Shown here piece by piece: positions 61,559-64,000 of a stretch of DNA of 64,000 nt. The notes under the pieces were generated by a model. That model had not been told where the DNA came from, did no database searches, and saw only the letters and a program-made list of their open reading frames with translations. How positions within the stretch are numbered: position 1 is the first letter of the stretch; the number at the start of each line of letters is the position of its first letter. The DNA is from Poriferisulfidus sp965221375 (GTDB lineage: Bacteria; Pseudomonadota; Gammaproteobacteria; Poriferisulfidales; Poriferisulfidaceae): assembly GCA_965221375.1 (NCBI GenBank), contig OZ244883.1, positions 1,550,001 through 1,614,000 on the forward strand, written 5' to 3'. The position numbers were made by a program, and so were the translations under genes.

Positions 61559-63237
61559 AACGCGGCAATTATTGTTTGGTACTTGCTCCGCAGAGCAGGA
61601 CGACAAAGTTTAAGGGACGGGGTCAGCAAACCGTTGCGTACCGTCCACGGTTCGCGTTCGACGTGAAAACGGCGAATGCGTGCGTAGCTGGGGAAATTGC
61701 GCAGCAGCCACTTGGCTTTGGTACGCAGTTTCCTTTCGCTGACGGGCGATTTCATCACCACGACCGCAGACAAAAACGGACGTCCTTCTCCCGTCACCCA
61801 GGCCTGGGCGATACGCGGATCCCGGCACAACGCATCTTCCAAATCTTGCGGCGGCGCTTTTTCTCCGTTCGACAACACAATAATTTCCTTGGAGCGGCCG
61901 ATGATGCGTAAATGGCCGTCTTCAAAAGCCACCAAATCGCCGGTGTGCAACCAACCTTCATCATCCAGCACCTCGCGCGTTGCCTCAGAATCATCCCAGT
62001 AACCTTGCGTGACCCCGGGGCCCTTTACCAACAGTTCTTGGGTGTCGCTCAAACGAGCCTCCACCCCCTCAATCAGCGGCCCAACTGTGTCGGCGCGCAC
62101 ATCATTCAAGCGGTTAACACTCAGTACCGGGGAAGTTTCCGTCAGCCCGTAACCCTGCAGCAATGGAATACCAATCCCGGCCATAAAGTGGGCTATCTTT
62201 TTCGGCATGGCGGCACCCCCGGTAATCGCAAAGCGCAAACGCCCGCCCAAAGCCTGCCGTACCTGGCGTCCAATTAACAGGCGGGGCAGCCATCCCCAAA
62301 GAAAGCGCCCGCCGATGAGGTGGCTTCGGCCGGCTTGCTGCGCCAATCCCAGCAAAATCCGTCCCGGCAAACGGCTCAATGATGCCCGGGAAGTCAAGGT
62401 TTCGTACAACTTCTCATAGACCCGGGGCACGGACACGAGTATGGTCGGAGGCTGCTGACGCAAGTCCAGAAGCAAAGTGCGAACCGAGCGGGCAAAGGCC
62501 ACTGTGGCGCCGTGCAGCATGGGCGCGTAATAGCCCACGGTGCGCTCGAACATATGCGACAGCGGCAGAAAAGAAAGCAGCCGGTCTTCGGGCGCAATTG
62601 GCACCGCCAACGTCGCCGCGGCCGCGTTGCTGAGAATATTGGCATGGGTCAACAAAACACCGCGAGGCCGTCCGGTCGTGCCCGACGTGAACACAATCGT
62701 CGCCAACGCCTCAGCGTCAGTGCATTCCACACGATAAGGTTCGGGATCCACGTTTTTCAATGCCGCCTCGAATGACTGCACGCCCTCCTCCTGCAGATCT
62801 TCGGCACTGAAAATCTGCCCCACATCCGGTCCCGATGCCGAGTCGTCGGTGAGTTTATCCCACTGGCTTCGCCCTCCGATAAACAGCACTTTCATGTCCG
62901 TGCGCTGCGCGACGTACGCCACATTCCCCGCCCGGTCGCGATAGTACAACGGCACCGTCACAATCCCCAAACCGGCCGCTGCCAAGTCCAGGCCTGCCCA
63001 ATAGGTGCTGCCTCGCGCCATCAGGCCGATACGGTCGCCCGCCTGCAGCCCCAACTGTTGCAACAGGCCTTGGATGTGCCCCGCCTTCTCCTGCATGGCT
63101 TGCCAGGTGCACGAGGTCCAGGACCCGCGCTGGCGATCATATTCGATGTAGGCGATGGCTTGCGGCGTCTCGGCGACACGCGCTGTGAACATCTGTGCCA
63201 ACGTGTGCCGGGCCGGCAGACACTGGTACTGCTTCAT
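61549..63237 (-). CDS. Long-chain acyl-CoA synthetase (AMP-forming)
   Basis: A 562-residue ANL-superfamily enzyme activating fatty acids with ATP and CoA. The P-loop IVFTSGTTGRPRGV is at about 181-194; YGLTETSP, HTGDLV and the hinge GRSKEIIVLSNGEK are present. It resembles the COG1022 FAA1-type branch more than E. coli FadD. The ATG at 63237 overlaps the upstream stop by 4 bases (ATGA), so it is coupled to the dehydrogenase gene and likely works in fatty-acid oxidation. Confidence 0.92.
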   Translation of the reverse strand: MKQYQCLPARHTLAQMFTARVAETPQAIAYIEYDRQRGSWTSCTWQAMQEKAGHIQGLLQQLGLQAGDRIGLMARGSTYWAGLDLAAAGLGIVTVPLYYRDRAGNVAYVAQRTDMKVLFIGGRSQWDKLTDDSASGPDVGQIFSAEDLQEEGVQSFEAALKNVDPEPYRVECTDAEALATIVFTSGTTGRPRGVLLTHANILSNAAAATLAVPIAPEDRLLSFLPLSHMFERTVGYYAPMLHGATVAFARSVRTLLLDLRQQPPTILVSVPRVYEKLYETLTSRASLSRLPGRILLGLAQQAGRSHLIGGRFLWGWLPRLLIGRQVRQALGGRLRFAITGGAAMPKKIAHFMAGIGIPLLQGYGLTETSPVLSVNRLNDVRADTVGPLIEGVEARLSDTQELLVKGPGVTQGYWDDSEATREVLDDEGWLHTGDLVAFEDGHLRIIGRSKEIIVLSNGEKAPPQDLEDALCRDPRIAQAWVTGEGRPFLSAVVVMKSPVSERKLRTKAKWLLRNFPSYARIRRFHVEREPWTVRNGLLTPSLKLCRPALRSKYQTIIAAFYA

Positions 63238-64000
63238 GGCGTCTCGCGCAATTGCTCCGTATCCCAGCCTTCCCCCGGCGCGAAGCGGTGGCCGTAATGT
63301 TGCGTCAACTGTTCCAGACGCTTGTGCATGTTCACCGCGCCTGCCGTACGCACCATCTGCAGCGGTCCGCCCAGATGCGGCGCGAACCCTGTTGCAAAAA
63401 TCATGCTGGCGTCGATTAAGTCTGCCTGATCCATCACTTTCTCGTGCAGGCAATGCACGGCGGCCCGCACCATGCTGAGGATTAGACGGTCCACGCAATC
63501 CGGCGGCGGTTTTTTCGAAAAAACGTGCCTTCGCTTACGTTTCGGCCAGACATAGAATCCGCGCCCCGTCTTGACTCCCAAGTGGCCGGCTTCCACGTGT
63601 TTGTGCAGAGTGTCGGGAAGTTTCATTTGGTAGGCTTCCGCCAAAACCGCACCGGTGCCGGCGCAGATATCCAAGCCAATATGATCCGCCAGTTCCAAAG
63701 GCCCTTGAGGCATCCCGAATTCCACCGCCGCCTGATCGATGGTCGTCGCCGAGACCCCTTCTTCCAGCAAATACACTGCTTCCAGCAAATAGGGCATCAG
63801 AATTCGATTCACCAGAAAACCCGGCACCGAACGAACGCTTACGGGCAGACGATCAATACGCTGCACGAAGCTGCCGGCACGCTGGAGCCATGCTTCCTGT
63901 TCCGCATTGTGATGAATCACCTCCACCAGGGGAATGCGTCGTACCGGATTGAAAAAATGAACCCCGACCAATCGAGTCGGATCCTCAAGCGTACTCGCCA
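63234..64000 (-). CDS. 3-hydroxyacyl-CoA dehydrogenase (FadB/FadJ-type), 5' truncated
   Basis: The frame is open to the window edge; about 255 C-terminal residues are visible. LVGVHFFNPVRRIPLVEVIHH begins the end of the NAD-binding domain. Then VPGFLVNRILMPYLLEAVYLLEEGV and HLGVKTGRGFYVW belong to the dehydrogenase C-terminal domains. The upstream enoyl-CoA hydratase part expected in FadB/FadJ would lie outside. It is coupled to the acyl-CoA synthetase gene. Confidence 0.92.
   Translation of the reverse strand, partial: ASTLEDPTRLVGVHFFNPVRRIPLVEVIHHNAEQEAWLQRAGSFVQRIDRLPVSVRSVPGFLVNRILMPYLLEAVYLLEEGVSATTIDQAAVEFGMPQGPLELADHIGLDICAGTGAVLAEAYQMKLPDTLHKHVEAGHLGVKTGRGFYVWPKRKRRHVFSKKPPPDCVDRLILSMVRAAVHCLHEKVMDQADLIDASMIFATGFAPHLGGPLQMVRTAGAVNMHKRLEQLTQHYGHRFAPGEGWDTEQLRETP

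Noticed and set aside
61549..63498. Longer acyl-CoA synthetase starting at 63498
   Set aside because: The extra 87 residues overlap the dehydrogenase gene in another frame and have no domain features. The ATG at 63237 gives an ATGA overlap.
1..64000. CRISPR arrays, rRNA operons, tRNA genes
   Set aside because: No regularly spaced direct repeats, no rRNA signatures and no convincing tRNA cloverleaf were seen on either strand.

Overview
The window looks like part of a gammaproteobacterial chromosome of moderate GC content. The evidence is the set of clusters typical of that class: pepP-ubiH-ubiI, dapF-DUF484-xerC, ubiJ-ubiB, glnK-amtB, groES-groEL behind a sigma-32-like promoter, and separate ubiE, polA, purH and trxA. 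I cannot name a genus from the sequence alone.

Layout. 1-1.6 kb: end of a PII gene and amtB. 1.6-9.6 kb (minus strand): adenine DNA methyltransferase, rplU-rpmA, obgE, proB, pepP, ubiH, ubiI and a small unknown gene. 9.7-13.3 kb (plus): dapF, DUF484, xerC, DUF971, ubiE. 13.4-14.5 kb: an AT-rich orphan gene with an HsdR-like nuclease domain. 14.6-23.1 kb (minus): nine tightly packed genes encoding an acidic exported protein, a lipoprotein, a TPR/PEGA-like protein, a PEGA/FGE-fold protein, a small exported protein, an ExbB/TolQ/MotA channel, an unrecognised protein and two membrane-anchored von Willebrand A proteins. This is the best candidate for an undescribed envelope machine. 23.2-27.5 kb (plus): ubiJ, ubiB, uvrD. 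27.6-31.3 kb: a TRAP transporter whose binding-protein gene lies on the opposite strand, convergent to its two membrane genes.

31.5-38.1 kb: three very similar porin genes, one without a usable start codon, with an IS110-family transposase between the first two. 38.2-45.9 kb: polA, a zincin-like metallopeptidase, groEL/groES, purH and a rhodanese-membrane protein.

46.1-60.0 kb (minus): a type IV secretion module of the MPF-G class (the kind found in ICEHin1056/PFGI-1-type elements). It has VirB4/TraC, TraU, TraG-N, TIGR03755/03752/03749/03746/03750/03745/03758/03759, RAQPRD and lipoprotein components. No relaxase, coupling protein or integrase is visible. Three near-identical palindromes (46663, 58935, 60070) each sit at the same distance from a -35 hexamer and head three transcription units of this region, which points to a dedicated regulon. 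60.3-64 kb: a small unknown gene, trxA, a small conserved-looking gene, an acyl-CoA synthetase and the 3' part of a 3-hydroxyacyl-CoA dehydrogenase gene.

Family names come from motif recognition by eye. No database search was run.
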